A DNA stretch of 64,000 bases, taken from Thermococcus nautili. Its GTDB lineage: Archaea > Methanobacteriota_B > Thermococci > Thermococcales > Thermococcaceae. The stretch covers positions 1,302,001 through 1,366,000 of the forward strand of contig NZ_CP007264.1 of assembly GCF_000585495.1 (NCBI RefSeq), written 5' to 3'. Under the pieces are notes generated by a model that was not told where the DNA came from, searched no databases, and worked only from the letters and a program-made list of their open reading frames with translations. Shown piece by piece: positions 1-8,966 of this stretch (position 1 is its first letter; each line of letters starts with the position of its first letter). Position numbers and translations under genes: made by a program.

Positions 1-1
1 C

Positions 2-238
2 AGCAACCCGAGGAACGTTTACAGGGCCGTTTCCGAGGCCAGGAAGAGGCACAGGGTTCTAATCCTCTCTCCAAATCCGATTCTGTTTTACTCGGGAACG
101 CTTGACGAGAAAACCCTTGAGAGGCTTTACAAAGCTTATGAGGAGCGGGAGAGGCTTATAAAACGCTTCAACGCCCTCGTTCCCACGATTGACCTCGGGC
201 CGAGCGACTACCTGAGAGAGATAGCGAGGGTGATGTGA
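2..238 (+). CDS. DUF58 domain protein, C-terminal part (5' end outside window)
   Basis: The frame is open from base 2 and ends at TGA 236-238. The 78 visible residues contain LSPNPILFYSG and, near the end, VPTIDLGPSDYLREIARV, which I recognise as the C-terminus of Thermococcales DUF58 proteins. These have a von Willebrand A-like fold and usually sit with a MoxR-type AAA ATPase. The next gene starts on the base after the stop, so the two are translationally coupled. The family role is not settled, so no function is claimed. Confidence 0.7.
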   Translation, partial: SNPRNVYRAVSEARKRHRVLILSPNPILFYSGTLDEKTLERLYKAYEERERLIKRFNALVPTIDLGPSDYLREIARVM

Positions 239-781
239 GTGATTGGTGTTTTACTCTCGATAATCGCCGGTTACTGGGCCGGGACTTACGCGGGGGCGCT
301 CTCGATAGTGCCCTGGCTGCTCTCGCTGAAGAGAAGAGACGCCGGGCTGGTGGCGTTCTTTCTCTACGCCATCTACCTGGGCAACTCCGTTCAGGTTTCG
401 ACGGTGTACTCTTACTCTTCATTGATTGCAGTCCTTTCCTTTTCCCTGGCCCTCATTGTCCTCCTCGACGACGTTCTAACGGGAAGGCTTCTACCGGGGA
501 GAAGGGAGTTAATTGCGGTTCCCTTCATACTCCTCGGGGCCCTCTTTCCGGAGTCGCTGATTGTTGGCGGGGCCGTTGTTCTTGTCTCCAGAGTGAGGTT
601 TGGACGGATTGCCGGCGCGGTCTTGGGGATTACAATTGTAGCGTTCGCCCTGCTTAGGGAAACCCTGGATTACGCGGGCTCCGCTCCGGCGCAGGTGGCG
701 GTTACAGCCGCGGTTGGGGTTTTTGTAATCCTAGTTATCTTAACTCGGAAAATGTTTAAAAAAACAGTACTTAAGCTTTAG
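239..781 (+). CDS. Integral membrane protein of the DUF58 operon
   Basis: 180 residues, starting with GTG at 239 directly after the upstream TGA. At least five hydrophobic stretches span most of the length (residues about 1-25, 30-60, 65-90, 95-115, 125-170), and the protein ends in a short basic tail (RKMFKKTVLKL). It is a polytopic membrane protein with no catalytic motif that I can see. Position suggests it is the last gene of a DUF58/MoxR-type operon, where small membrane proteins of unknown role are common. An AT-rich gap with a promoter follows, so the operon probably ends here. Confidence 0.7.
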   Translation: MIGVLLSIIAGYWAGTYAGALSIVPWLLSLKRRDAGLVAFFLYAIYLGNSVQVSTVYSYSSLIAVLSFSLALIVLLDDVLTGRLLPGRRELIAVPFILLGALFPESLIVGGAVVLVSRVRFGRIAGAVLGITIVAFALLRETLDYAGSAPAQVAVTAAVGVFVILVILTRKMFKKTVLKL

Positions 782-853
782 CAAGGGTCTTTATCATGTA
801 TTTACCCACAATGTTATATAGTGGAATGGTACTTGATTGGATGTTAGGCTAAG

Positions 854-863
854 GATATAAATT
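854..863 (+). promoter_or_regulatory. TATA box of the ugd-galU-aglB-rml operon
   Basis: GATATAAATT lies about 53 nt upstream of the ugd ATG at 916. No other good TATA element appears before the next eight genes, which are closely spaced or overlapping, so this is the likely promoter for the glycan operon up to rmlD. Confidence 0.5.
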
Positions 864-915
864 AATCCGTATAAACAGTATTGATGTCGATGAGAATTAG
901 ATAGGGGTGTGGTTG

Positions 916-2199
916 ATGAGGGTTTCGGTTATCGGTTCGGGTTACGTTGGTCTGGTAACTGGGATGGGTTTTGTCAAGCTGGGGAACGAAGTCATCTTCG
1001 TGGACGTTGACGAGAGGAAAATCGAGATGATAAACAAGGCTCAACCCCCAATTTACGAGGAAGGCCTCGAAGAACTCATGAGAGAATTCAGGGGAAAGTA
1101 CCGGGCAACCAAGGACTACCGTGAGGCCATCCTCAACTCGGACGTGACTTTTATTGCCGTTGGAACTCCATCGCGCGAGGACGGGTCAATCGACCTGACT
1201 TACATCGAGCAGGCTTCGAGGGAAATCGGAAGGGCCCTCCGCGAGAAGGATGACTATCACGTTGTCGTCGTCAAGAGTACTGTTCTTCCCGGGACAACCG
1301 AGAACGTCGTCAAGCCCATAATCGAAAAGGAGTCGGGCAAAAAGGCTTTCAAAGACTTCGGCCTTGCGATGAATCCTGAATTCCTGCGTGAGGGCGTGGC
1401 TTTGAAGGACTTCCTCAACCCGGATAGGATTGTAATTGGAGTCCTGGATGAGCGGACGAGGGAGGTTTTGGGGGAGCTTTACGCGCCTATTGACGCGCCT
1501 AAACTCTTCACGGACATTAAGACTGCTGAGATGATTAAGTACGCTTCAAACGCCTTCCTGGCAACAAAAATTAGCTTTGCCAATGAGATTGGGAACATTT
1601 GTAAGAGGCTTGGCATTGACTCGTGGAAGGTGTTTGAGGGTGTTGGGTTGGACCATAGGATTAGTCCGTACTTCTTCAGGACGGGAATTGGTTGGGGTGG
1701 CTCGTGCTTCCCGAAGGACGTTAAGGCACTCATCAGGAAGGCGGAAGAAATTGGAGAGAATCCCATCATCCTTAAAGCCGTTGTTGAGGTTAATGAGAGG
1801 CAGCCGTTGAAGTTGATTGAGCTCCTCAGGAGGCATGTCCCCGAGTTGAGGGGTAAGACCATTGGCGTTCTCGGTTTGGCGTTTAAGCCGGACACGGATG
1901 ATGTTAGGGAGACGAGGGCGTATGTTATTATCAAGAAGCTCCTTGAGGCGGGTGCGAGGGTTGTTGCTTACGACCCTAAGGCGATGGGGAATTTCAAGCG
2001 CTTTTATCCGGACGTTGGTGATAGGATTGAGTACGCGAAGTCGGGGGAGGAGGTTCTCGGGAGGAGTGATGCCATCCTCATTGTAACCGAGTGGAGGGAG
2101 TTTGAGGAGCTGGATTACTCTGGGAAAATCGTGATTGACGGGAGGCGTGTAAGGAAGGCCGAAAAGACCGCAAAAACCTACGAGGGGGTATGCTGGTGA
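916..2199 (+). CDS. ugd: UDP-glucose 6-dehydrogenase
   Basis: Oxidises UDP-glucose to UDP-glucuronate with two NAD+ in the cytosol and so supplies hexuronic acid for surface glycans. The N-terminal Rossmann motif is GSGYVGLVTG (residues about 7-16). The catalytic cysteine lies in GWGGSCFPKDVKAL, and the central helix motif NPEFLREG and C-terminal domain motif LAFKPDTDDVRE are present. Length (427 aa) is normal. ATG 916 is preferred over GTG 907 because the GGGGTG ribosome site (904-909) is well spaced for it. galU follows with a 4-bp overlap, so substrate-making and substrate-using enzymes are coupled. First gene of the glycan operon. Confidence 0.95.
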   Translation: MRVSVIGSGYVGLVTGMGFVKLGNEVIFVDVDERKIEMINKAQPPIYEEGLEELMREFRGKYRATKDYREAILNSDVTFIAVGTPSREDGSIDLTYIEQASREIGRALREKDDYHVVVVKSTVLPGTTENVVKPIIEKESGKKAFKDFGLAMNPEFLREGVALKDFLNPDRIVIGVLDERTREVLGELYAPIDAPKLFTDIKTAEMIKYASNAFLATKISFANEIGNICKRLGIDSWKVFEGVGLDHRISPYFFRTGIGWGGSCFPKDVKALIRKAEEIGENPIILKAVVEVNERQPLKLIELLRRHVPELRGKTIGVLGLAFKPDTDDVRETRAYVIIKKLLEAGARVVAYDPKAMGNFKRFYPDVGDRIEYAKSGEEVLGRSDAILIVTEWREFEELDYSGKIVIDGRRVRKAEKTAKTYEGVCW

Positions 2200-3062
2200 G
2201 GGTTAGAAAAGCCGTTATTCCAGCGGCTGGACTCGGCACTAGAATGCTCCCAATAACGAAATCGATGCCAAAAGAGATGCTTCCAATAGTTGACAAGCCC
2301 GTCATCCACTACGTTGTTGAGGAAGCCATCAAGGCCGGAATCGATGACATTCTTATAATTACTGGAAAGGGAAAGCGCGCTATAGAGGATTACTTCGACA
2401 GGAGCTTTGAGCTGGAGTTCTATCTGAGGGAAAAGGGAAAGCTTGAGGAACTGAGGCAGATTGAAGAAATCGGGGAGATGGTTGACATATACTATGTCCG
2501 TCAGAAGAAGCCCCTTGGCCTCGGGGATGCTATTCGGTATGCAGAAAAGCACGTGAACGGAGAACCCTTTGCAGTTCTCTTAGGGGACGACATTATTTTT
2601 AACGGAACACCGGCAATTAAACAGCTGATGGAGGTATTTGAACGTTTGAATGCCCCCATCTTGGGTGTAGAGAGAGTCTCGTGGGAAGATGTTCGCAGAT
2701 ATGGTGTTATCAATGGAAAAGAGCTTCAAAGGGGTCTTTATGAGGTTAAGGATTTGATTGAAAAACCCTCCACAGAGGAGGCACCAAGTAACATCGCAAT
2801 TGTTGGCCGTTACATCTTAACCCCAGAAATCTTCGATGCCCTTAGGTCTGTGCATCCTGATAAAAGCGGGGAGATTCAACTAACTGATGCGCTGAGATTG
2901 CTGGTGAGCAGGGACGCTAGGGTATACGCCTCAGAAATTGAGGGAAGAAGATACGACGTGGGAACAAAATTAGGATTTATAAGAGCAAACATTGAAGTTG
3001 CTCTGGCCAGACAAGACTTGGGAGGCGATGTTGAAAGGTATCTCAGAGAACTATTGAGGTGA
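2196..3062 (+). CDS. galU: UTP-glucose-1-phosphate uridylyltransferase
   Basis: Makes UDP-glucose from UTP and glucose-1-phosphate and so feeds the upstream dehydrogenase. The nucleotidyltransferase signature is AAGLGTRMLPITKSMPKEM near the N-terminus, and VDKPVIHYVVEEA and LLGDD (metal-binding Asp) follow. The GTG at 2196 overlaps the ugd stop as GTGA and is 7 nt from GAGGGGG (2182-2188). An ATG at 2190 is in frame but too close to that site. Length (288 aa) is usual for archaeal and bacterial GalU. aglB starts 7 nt downstream. Confidence 0.93.
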   Translation: MRVRKAVIPAAGLGTRMLPITKSMPKEMLPIVDKPVIHYVVEEAIKAGIDDILIITGKGKRAIEDYFDRSFELEFYLREKGKLEELRQIEEIGEMVDIYYVRQKKPLGLGDAIRYAEKHVNGEPFAVLLGDDIIFNGTPAIKQLMEVFERLNAPILGVERVSWEDVRRYGVINGKELQRGLYEVKDLIEKPSTEEAPSNIAIVGRYILTPEIFDALRSVHPDKSGEIQLTDALRLLVSRDARVYASEIEGRRYDVGTKLGFIRANIEVALARQDLGGDVERYLRELLR

Positions 3063-3069
3063 TTAGTGC

Positions 3070-5154
3070 ATGACTAACAAGCAATTGCTGTCTTTTCTAA
3101 AGAATAAAAAAGAAACTCTCTCCCTGCTCATCCCGATAGTGCTGGGGCTGTATCTGAGGGTTCAAACTTTAAAGTGGCACCGAATCTTGGCATATGACCC
3201 TTATTTCTACTACAGGCAGGCCGTTTATTTCGCCAGCGGTGGAAGTGTTCACGACATTGACCCGATGATAGTCACCACTGTTAGAAGATTCAGTGACAAT
3301 GAGTACTTTCTTCCACTGCTCTGGGGGTACCTTGGGAAGATATTCCATGTGAATCTATGGACTCTGGGAATCTATCTCCCTCTGGTGATATTTGTTCTTC
3401 AGGTGATAATTGTTTATAAGATGGGTAAAGATGCCTTTAACTGGAGAGTAGGCTTTTTTGCGTCGCTGTTTCTCTCAGTTATGGGGGCACATGTCTACAG
3501 AACACATGCTGGTGGAATCTGGAAGGACACTTTAGGTTCATTGTTCATGCTGATGTTTCTTCATGCCACAATACTGATACTAAAGGAGAAACGGTTGGAT
3601 AAAGGTAAGGCCATTGTATTGGGAAGCTACCTGGCAGTTTCACTTTATCTGTCAATTATAACCTTCGACGGGTTTGGTGAGTTTTCTTTGGTTGTTTCAA
3701 CATACCTTATACTGGCGCCACTGACTGCTAAGCCAAGGAAGAACGAGTTTTTGATTGCAACTCTGATGGTACCAGTGCTCCTGTTGGGCGGAATGTCTGT
3801 TGGGACTTACTGGCCTTGGAGTGATTATCAGTTGAAAGAGATATATCTCTTTGTTCCCTTTTTGATTGCTGGTATTTTTGATCTGGTATTTTTGTTGTTG
3901 GCGGTTGTTATCTTTAGATATAGAAAAAAAGAAAAGGTACTATACGGTATATCTTTGATTTTGGTTGCTCTTGGAGCATTATACTTTTCTAAAAGAATTC
4001 TTCATGAAGATAATCAAAACTCTCTTGTGGGGTATTTGATTTATAAATTTTATAAATTTACAGCATATCTATTGAATCCGAATTCCTATTGGCTCTCAGC
4101 CCAGAGCAAAGCAACGTCGCCTGACGTGCTGCGGCTGTTCTTCTCAAGTCTATTAATTTTTGCGCTCTTAGGTGGTGCAGTTGTTGGATATAGAATAGCA
4201 AGGTCCTCAACAAAAATTCAGAGAAGGCTCAACCTGCTGTTTTTGATATTGTTTGCAATAGGAGCCTTCCTTGGAATTGCGACAATTAGACTGACGTATC
4301 TTATGTCCTTCGGGGTGGCGTTCCTATCGGCGGTGTTCTTTGATTGCCTGCTTGATATACTGCAAACAAAAATTTCCAACAAAAACAAAGCTATAGCAGT
4401 ATTGCTTTCAATTTTGTTAATTGCCACAGTTCCTACTTTTGTTGAAGCCAAAAAATACGTCTCCATGCCACCTCTTCCAAACGACGAATGGCTGGATGCT
4501 GTGGAGTGGATGGGCCATAATATACCAAATACAACGGTGTTTAACTGGTGGGATTGGGGTCACTGGATTCAGGCATTTGGCGTAAAGACTACGAGCGATA
4601 ATATTTATCAGAGGGGAGGTGAATATGCCTGGTTCCTTAGAGTCAGTGAAAAAGAATCCATGAAGCTCATAGAAAGAACCAAAGAGATTGCAAGAAAAAA
4701 CACTGGAAAGAATATCACTATTGACTATGTTGTGGTTAGTCGCGATTTATTGCTAAAACTGAGTACCATAAACAGGTATTATCCGCCAAATGTGAAAATT
4801 AGTGTTTATCCTTTTGTACTGGAGGGCGCAGTTGGAAACTTAAGAGTATATTCTGTAGCTAATGCAAAAATATTTGTAGAGTTTAATGAAAACAACACTA
4901 AAGCAACCCTTGTTTATGGCAACGTTAAAAGAGAGCTTAAAAACATCGTGATTGAGATGCCTTCAGGACGAAACATTGTCTACACCTATGGTCAGGATAA
5001 TTACATTGCCTATGTAACTCCGGATATTTGCTTTTTAATACCTTCCTCTCTGAAAGATACCATGTTAGTTAGGCTTCTGGTGTTTGAACAATCTGAAAAA
5101 TATAAGCTGGTTTATGACAACGGATATGTGAAGGTTTATAAAATCAATAATTAG
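3070..5154 (+). CDS. aglB: AglB/STT3-type oligosaccharyltransferase, short form
   Basis: Transfers a lipid-linked oligosaccharide to Asn in N-X-S/T sequons on the outer face of the membrane. The N-terminal two thirds are strongly hydrophobic with many membrane spans. The first external loop carries the metal-binding DPYFYYRQA, and GGIWKDTLGS matches the second acidic loop. The signature WWDWGHW (variant of WWDYG) sits at residues about 495-501 and begins the soluble C-terminal domain. At 694 aa it is of the short class; the long Thermococcales form is near 970 aa. Its 3' end has a decayed duplicate at 8751-8904. Base composition is more AT-rich than ugd, suggesting the glycan part of the operon is exchanged between strains. 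Confidence 0.88.
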   Translation: MTNKQLLSFLKNKKETLSLLIPIVLGLYLRVQTLKWHRILAYDPYFYYRQAVYFASGGSVHDIDPMIVTTVRRFSDNEYFLPLLWGYLGKIFHVNLWTLGIYLPLVIFVLQVIIVYKMGKDAFNWRVGFFASLFLSVMGAHVYRTHAGGIWKDTLGSLFMLMFLHATILILKEKRLDKGKAIVLGSYLAVSLYLSIITFDGFGEFSLVVSTYLILAPLTAKPRKNEFLIATLMVPVLLLGGMSVGTYWPWSDYQLKEIYLFVPFLIAGIFDLVFLLLAVVIFRYRKKEKVLYGISLILVALGALYFSKRILHEDNQNSLVGYLIYKFYKFTAYLLNPNSYWLSAQSKATSPDVLRLFFSSLLIFALLGGAVVGYRIARSSTKIQRRLNLLFLILFAIGAFLGIATIRLTYLMSFGVAFLSAVFFDCLLDILQTKISNKNKAIAVLLSILLIATVPTFVEAKKYVSMPPLPNDEWLDAVEWMGHNIPNTTVFNWWDWGHWIQAFGVKTTSDNIYQRGGEYAWFLRVSEKESMKLIERTKEIARKNTGKNITIDYVVVSRDLLLKLSTINRYYPPNVKISVYPFVLEGAVGNLRVYSVANAKIFVEFNENNTKATLVYGNVKRELKNIVIEMPSGRNIVYTYGQDNYIAYVTPDICFLIPSSLKDTMLVRLLVFEQSEKYKLVYDNGYVKVYKINN

Positions 5155-5177
5155 CCGGATTTTATGGGGGGATTTTG

Positions 5178-6236
5178 ATGAAGGCACTTATTCTCTCTGG
5201 CGGTCACGGAACCCGACTTAGACCCTTGACGTACTCCCAGCAGAAGCAACTAATTCCAGTTGCCAACAAGCCAGTGTTGTTCTACGCCATCGAGGACGTT
5301 ATCGAAGCCGGAATTAAAGAAATTGGAATAATAGTCGGCCCAAACGCCAAACAGGTAAAAGAGACCGTCTTAAGCAGGGATTGGGACGCGGAGATAGAGT
5401 TCATCTATCAGGGAAACCCGAAGGGTCTGGCCCACGCAATACTCGTTGCAAGGGACTTTCTGGGCGACGATGACTTTGTCATGTACCTCGGCGACAACAT
5501 CCTGAGGGAGGGCATAGTTAGACACAGGGAACACTTCGAGAAGGGAAACTACGACGCGAGCATACTCCTCACGGAGGTCCCAGACCCAAGGCAGTTTGGC
5601 GTCGCCGAGCTTAGCGAGGACGGAAAAACTATCAAGAGGCTTGTTGAGAAGCCAAAGAACCCGCCGAGCAACCTCGCCTTGGTCGGGATATACTTCTTCA
5701 AGCCTGTAATCCACGAGGCAGTCCAGAACATAAAGCCCTCCTGGAGAAACGAACTTGAGATTACCGACGCCATCCAGTGGCTCATCGACCACGGCTACAG
5801 GGTAGGATGGACCAAGGTTACGGGCTGGTGGAAGGACACGGGGAAGCCGGAGGACTTGCTTGACGCCAACCGGCTCATACTCGACGACTTGAAACCAGAC
5901 GTGAGAGTTCAAACCGAGGCAAGGATTCATGGAAGGGTTGTCATCGGTGAGGGAAGCGAGATAGACGAGAACACGGTCATAAAAGGTCCGGTAATAATCG
6001 GTAGAAACGTCAGAATCAGGAACTCATACATAGGGCCGTACACCAGCATCGGCGACAACGTCATCATCGAGAACACAGAAATAGAAGACTCAATAGTCCT
6101 CCCGGACAGTGAAATTCGGAACGCAGGCAGAATCGTCGAAAGCGTCATTGGCAGAGGCGTTAAGATTCAAAAGGGCAACACACACCCCTTTGGAAAGAAA
6201 CTCGTCGTTGGTGACAATTCAAGGATAATACTGTGA
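5178..6236 (+). CDS. rmlA: Glucose-1-phosphate thymidylyltransferase, long form
   Basis: First step of dTDP-L-rhamnose synthesis: dTTP plus glucose-1-phosphate gives dTDP-glucose. The N-terminus has LSGGHGTRLRPLT and the metal site region has YLGDN. From about residue 240 the chain has hexapeptide (left-handed beta-helix) repeats such as VVIGEGSEI, PVIIGRNVRI and YIGPYTSIGDNV, so this is the 353-aa archaeal long type and not the about 290-aa bacterial RmlA. Start ATG 5178 has GGGGGGA 5 nt upstream. Gene order rmlA-B-C-D is complete, so the cell can make its own dTDP-rhamnose. Confidence 0.93.
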   Translation: MKALILSGGHGTRLRPLTYSQQKQLIPVANKPVLFYAIEDVIEAGIKEIGIIVGPNAKQVKETVLSRDWDAEIEFIYQGNPKGLAHAILVARDFLGDDDFVMYLGDNILREGIVRHREHFEKGNYDASILLTEVPDPRQFGVAELSEDGKTIKRLVEKPKNPPSNLALVGIYFFKPVIHEAVQNIKPSWRNELEITDAIQWLIDHGYRVGWTKVTGWWKDTGKPEDLLDANRLILDDLKPDVRVQTEARIHGRVVIGEGSEIDENTVIKGPVIIGRNVRIRNSYIGPYTSIGDNVIIENTEIEDSIVLPDSEIRNAGRIVESVIGRGVKIQKGNTHPFGKKLVVGDNSRIIL

Positions 6237-6245
6237 GGTGGAAGG

Positions 6246-7247
6246 ATGAAACTCCTTGTAACGGGAGGAATGGGTTTCATAGGGAGCAACTTCATCCGCT
6301 ACGTCCTTAAAGAGCATTCTGACTGGGAGATAATCAACCTTGACAAACTCGGCTACGGTTCGAACCCAGCCAACCTGAGAGACCTTGAAGACGACCCTCG
6401 CTACACCTTTGTGAAGGGTGACATAGCGGACTTCGAACTCATAAAAGAGCTCGTAAAGCAGGTTGACGCAGTCGTAAACTTTGCCGCTGAAAGCCACGTG
6501 GACAGGAGCATCTCAAGTCCCGACCACTTCATAAGGAGCAACGTGATGGGCGTTTACACAATCCTTGAGGCAATACGAAAGGAGAACCCAGAGGTGAGAC
6601 TCGTCCATATAAGCACAGACGAGGTCTACGGGGACATACTGGAGGGTTCATTTAGAGAGGAGGACGCGCTGAAGCCTTCCTCCCCCTACTCAGCGACGAA
6701 AGCGGCCGCCGATTCCTTAGTCCTTGGATGGGCGAGAACTTATAATCTGAACGCATCAATAACTCGCTGTACCAACAACTACGGCCCATACCAGTTTCCA
6801 GAGAAGCTCATACCCAAGACGATAATACGAGCGAGTATGGGGCTCAAAGTTCCAATCTATGGAACTGGTCAGAATGTGAGGGACTGGATTTATGTGGAGG
6901 ACCATGTGAGAGCTGTCGAGAGAGTTCTGCTGAAGGGCGAACCAAGGGAAATCTACAACGTTTCTGCCGGAGAGGAGAAGACAAACCTTGAAGTCGTCAA
7001 GACGATTCTCAGGCTTCTCGGCAAGGATGAATCACTCATAGAGTTCGTTGAGGACAGGCCCGGACACGATTTGAGGTACTCCCTTGATTCATGGAAAATA
7101 ACGAGGGACTTAAAGTGGCGTCCAAAGGTGAGCTTCGAGGAAGGTATAAGGCTGACGGTTGAGTGGTACCTGAAGAACGAGGACTGGTGGAGACTGCTGG
7201 TGAATGAAAAAGTTCTCCACCCGACGCCGTGGAAGCTAGGGTGGTAA
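6246..7247 (+). CDS. rmlB: dTDP-glucose 4,6-dehydratase
   Basis: Second step of dTDP-rhamnose synthesis. Extended short-chain dehydrogenase: N-terminal TGGMGFIGSNF binds NAD+, the conserved HISTDEVYGD carries the catalytic Thr-Asp-Glu set, and YSATKAAAD holds the Tyr-x3-Lys pair. NNYGPYQFPEKLIP is typical of RmlB. 333 aa, normal length. It starts 10 nt after rmlA with a purine-rich ribosome site (GAGGTGGAAGG) and is followed by rmlC two nt after its stop. Confidence 0.95.
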   Translation: MKLLVTGGMGFIGSNFIRYVLKEHSDWEIINLDKLGYGSNPANLRDLEDDPRYTFVKGDIADFELIKELVKQVDAVVNFAAESHVDRSISSPDHFIRSNVMGVYTILEAIRKENPEVRLVHISTDEVYGDILEGSFREEDALKPSSPYSATKAAADSLVLGWARTYNLNASITRCTNNYGPYQFPEKLIPKTIIRASMGLKVPIYGTGQNVRDWIYVEDHVRAVERVLLKGEPREIYNVSAGEEKTNLEVVKTILRLLGKDESLIEFVEDRPGHDLRYSLDSWKITRDLKWRPKVSFEEGIRLTVEWYLKNEDWWRLLVNEKVLHPTPWKLGW

Positions 7248-7249
7248 CC

Positions 7250-7807
7250 ATGCCCTTCGAGTTCGAGAGGCTGGAGATTCCAGACGTGGTTCTTATCAAG
7301 CCGAAGGTCTTTGGTGATGAAAGGGGCTTCTTCATGGAGACATACAAAAAGCCAGACTTCGAGAGGGCGGGCATTAAGGGGGAGTTCGTCCAGGACAACC
7401 ACTCCCGCTCGCGCTACGGCGTGTTGCGTGGACTTCACTTTCAGCGTGAACCCTATGCTCAGGCCAAGATTGTCCGCGTTGTTCGGGGAATAATCTACGA
7501 TGTTGCCGTTGACTTACGAAGGAACTCACCAACGTTTGGAAAGTGGGTGGGAGTTATCCTATCAGAGTTCAACAAATGGCAACTCTATATTCCCCGGGGC
7601 TTCGCCCACGGTTTTGTCGTGCTAAGCGATGTTGCAGACGTGGTTTATAAGGTGGACAACGTTTACGCTCCCGACCACGAGGGTGGTATTATCTGGAACG
7701 ACCCGGAACTTGGCATAGACTGGCTAGTAGATGAACCAATAGTCTCAGAGAAAGACAAAAAATGGCCGACGCTGAAAGAGGCTATCAAGAGAGGCTGGGT
7801 GTTCTGA
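7250..7807 (+). CDS. rmlC: dTDP-4-dehydrorhamnose 3,5-epimerase
   Basis: Cupin enzyme, third step of dTDP-rhamnose synthesis. Family motifs include GDERGFFMETY, the catalytic His in GVLRGLHFQ, and IPRGFAHGFVVLS. 185 aa when started at ATG 7250, which has AGGGTGG 5 nt upstream. An in-frame GTG at 7229 lies inside rmlB and has no better ribosome site. No missing residues seen. Confidence 0.94.
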   Translation: MPFEFERLEIPDVVLIKPKVFGDERGFFMETYKKPDFERAGIKGEFVQDNHSRSRYGVLRGLHFQREPYAQAKIVRVVRGIIYDVAVDLRRNSPTFGKWVGVILSEFNKWQLYIPRGFAHGFVVLSDVADVVYKVDNVYAPDHEGGIIWNDPELGIDWLVDEPIVSEKDKKWPTLKEAIKRGWVF

Positions 7808-7816
7808 GGTGATGCT

Positions 7817-8710
7817 ATGAGGGTCGCAATCATAGGGGCAAACGGCCAGCTTGGAACTGACTTAGTAAAGGTCTTCCGGGGGGAGCCAGGCTTTGAGGTC
7901 GTCCCGCTGACCCACAGGGACCTCGACGTGACGGTTTCCGAGAGCCTGAAGATTCTGAAGGAGGTCAAACCCGACGTCATAATCAACACGGCCGCCTACG
8001 TTCGTGTGGATGATGCTGAGCTCTATCCGGAGAGGGCCTTTACTGTTAACGCTATTGGAGCGCTCAACGTTGCAAGGGTTGCAGAGGAAATCGGAGCGGT
8101 GAACGTTTACATCAGCACAGATTATGTCTTTGACGGGGAGAAAGGAGAACCATACGCCGAGGATGACGTTCCAAACCCGATAAACGTCTACGGGACGAGC
8201 AAGCTTGCGGGGGAGATTTTCACGCGGAACTACTCAAGCAAATACTACATTATCCGTGTCGCAAGCCTCTACGGTAAGGCCGGCGCAAGTGGAAAGGGCG
8301 GGAACTTCGTGAACTGGGTCATTGAGAAGGCGAAGCGGGGCGAGAGACTTAGGATAGTTGACGACCAAGTAATGAGTCCGACTCACACCCTCGACGTTGC
8401 GAAGACTTTGGTGAGGTTCATACGACTTGAACCATCAGAGTATGGAGTGTACCACATGGTGAATGAAGGTTACTGCTCTTGGTACGAGTTCACTAAGACA
8501 ATTTTTGAGATCCTTGGCTGGACCGTTGAAATTGAACCCATAAAGTCGAGCGAATTGAATCGGCTCGCAAGGAGGCCGAGGTTTTCGGCGCTGGAGAATG
8601 CAAGACTTCATGCGCTTGGCTTAAGAATGACCGGATGGAGAGAGGGATTAAGAGAGTACTTAAAAGAAATAAAGCTTCTTTACACTAGCGAAGGCAAAAC
8701 ACACGAATAG
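7817..8710 (+). CDS. rmlD: dTDP-4-dehydrorhamnose reductase
   Basis: Final NAD(P)H-dependent step giving dTDP-L-rhamnose. GANGQLGTDL is the nucleotide-binding motif, NTAAYVRVDDAE and STDYVFDGEKG are RmlD signatures, and YGTSKLAGE holds the catalytic Tyr and Lys. 297 aa. GAGGTGAT (7806-7813) precedes ATG 7817. Last intact gene of the cassette; the following 256 bp hold the remnant of an oligosaccharyltransferase 3' end and then a new promoter. Confidence 0.94.
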   Translation: MRVAIIGANGQLGTDLVKVFRGEPGFEVVPLTHRDLDVTVSESLKILKEVKPDVIINTAAYVRVDDAELYPERAFTVNAIGALNVARVAEEIGAVNVYISTDYVFDGEKGEPYAEDDVPNPINVYGTSKLAGEIFTRNYSSKYYIIRVASLYGKAGASGKGGNFVNWVIEKAKRGERLRIVDDQVMSPTHTLDVAKTLVRFIRLEPSEYGVYHMVNEGYCSWYEFTKTIFEILGWTVEIEPIKSSELNRLARRPRFSALENARLHALGLRMTGWREGLREYLKEIKLLYTSEGKTHE

Positions 8711-8750
8711 GGGAATTCAAAAGTGAATGAAGTGAATCCGGCGCTTTGCC

Positions 8751-8904
8751 GTTTACACTTGTGGTCAGGATGATTACATTGCATATGTTACGTTGATATT
8801 TGTTTTTAGTATCACTACATACCAGTAGACTCTTTAATATTTGAACTCTTCGAAAATATAAGCTGGTTCATGACAATAAATACATCAAAGCTAGATTTCA
8901 GTAA
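8751..8904 (+). pseudogene. Remnant of a second aglB-like 3' end
   Basis: This non-coding stretch matches the last 177 bp of aglB (4978-5154). It starts with codons for VYTCGQDDYIAYVT, against VYTYGQDNYIAYVT in aglB. After a deletion of about 24 bp and frame changes it ends with codons for KYKLVHDNKYIKARFQ and a stop, against KYKLVYDNGYVKVYKINN. In-frame stops lie between the two parts. It is the tail of a related but not identical oligosaccharyltransferase gene, now decayed. With aglB it brackets the rmlABCD cassette. Confidence 0.85.
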
Positions 8905-8920
8905 GTATCACAAAATCGAG

Positions 8921-8934
8921 AAAAACTTAAAAGG
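8921..8934 (+). promoter_or_regulatory. Promoter of the GMD-like gene
   Basis: AAAAACTTAAAAGG fits BRE plus TATA, about 35 nt before the ATG at 8967. It shows that the second half of the glycan locus is transcribed separately from the rml operon. Confidence 0.55.
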
Positions 8935-8966
8935 TATCTACCTGTAGGAAGTCAAGAGGTGTTGCT

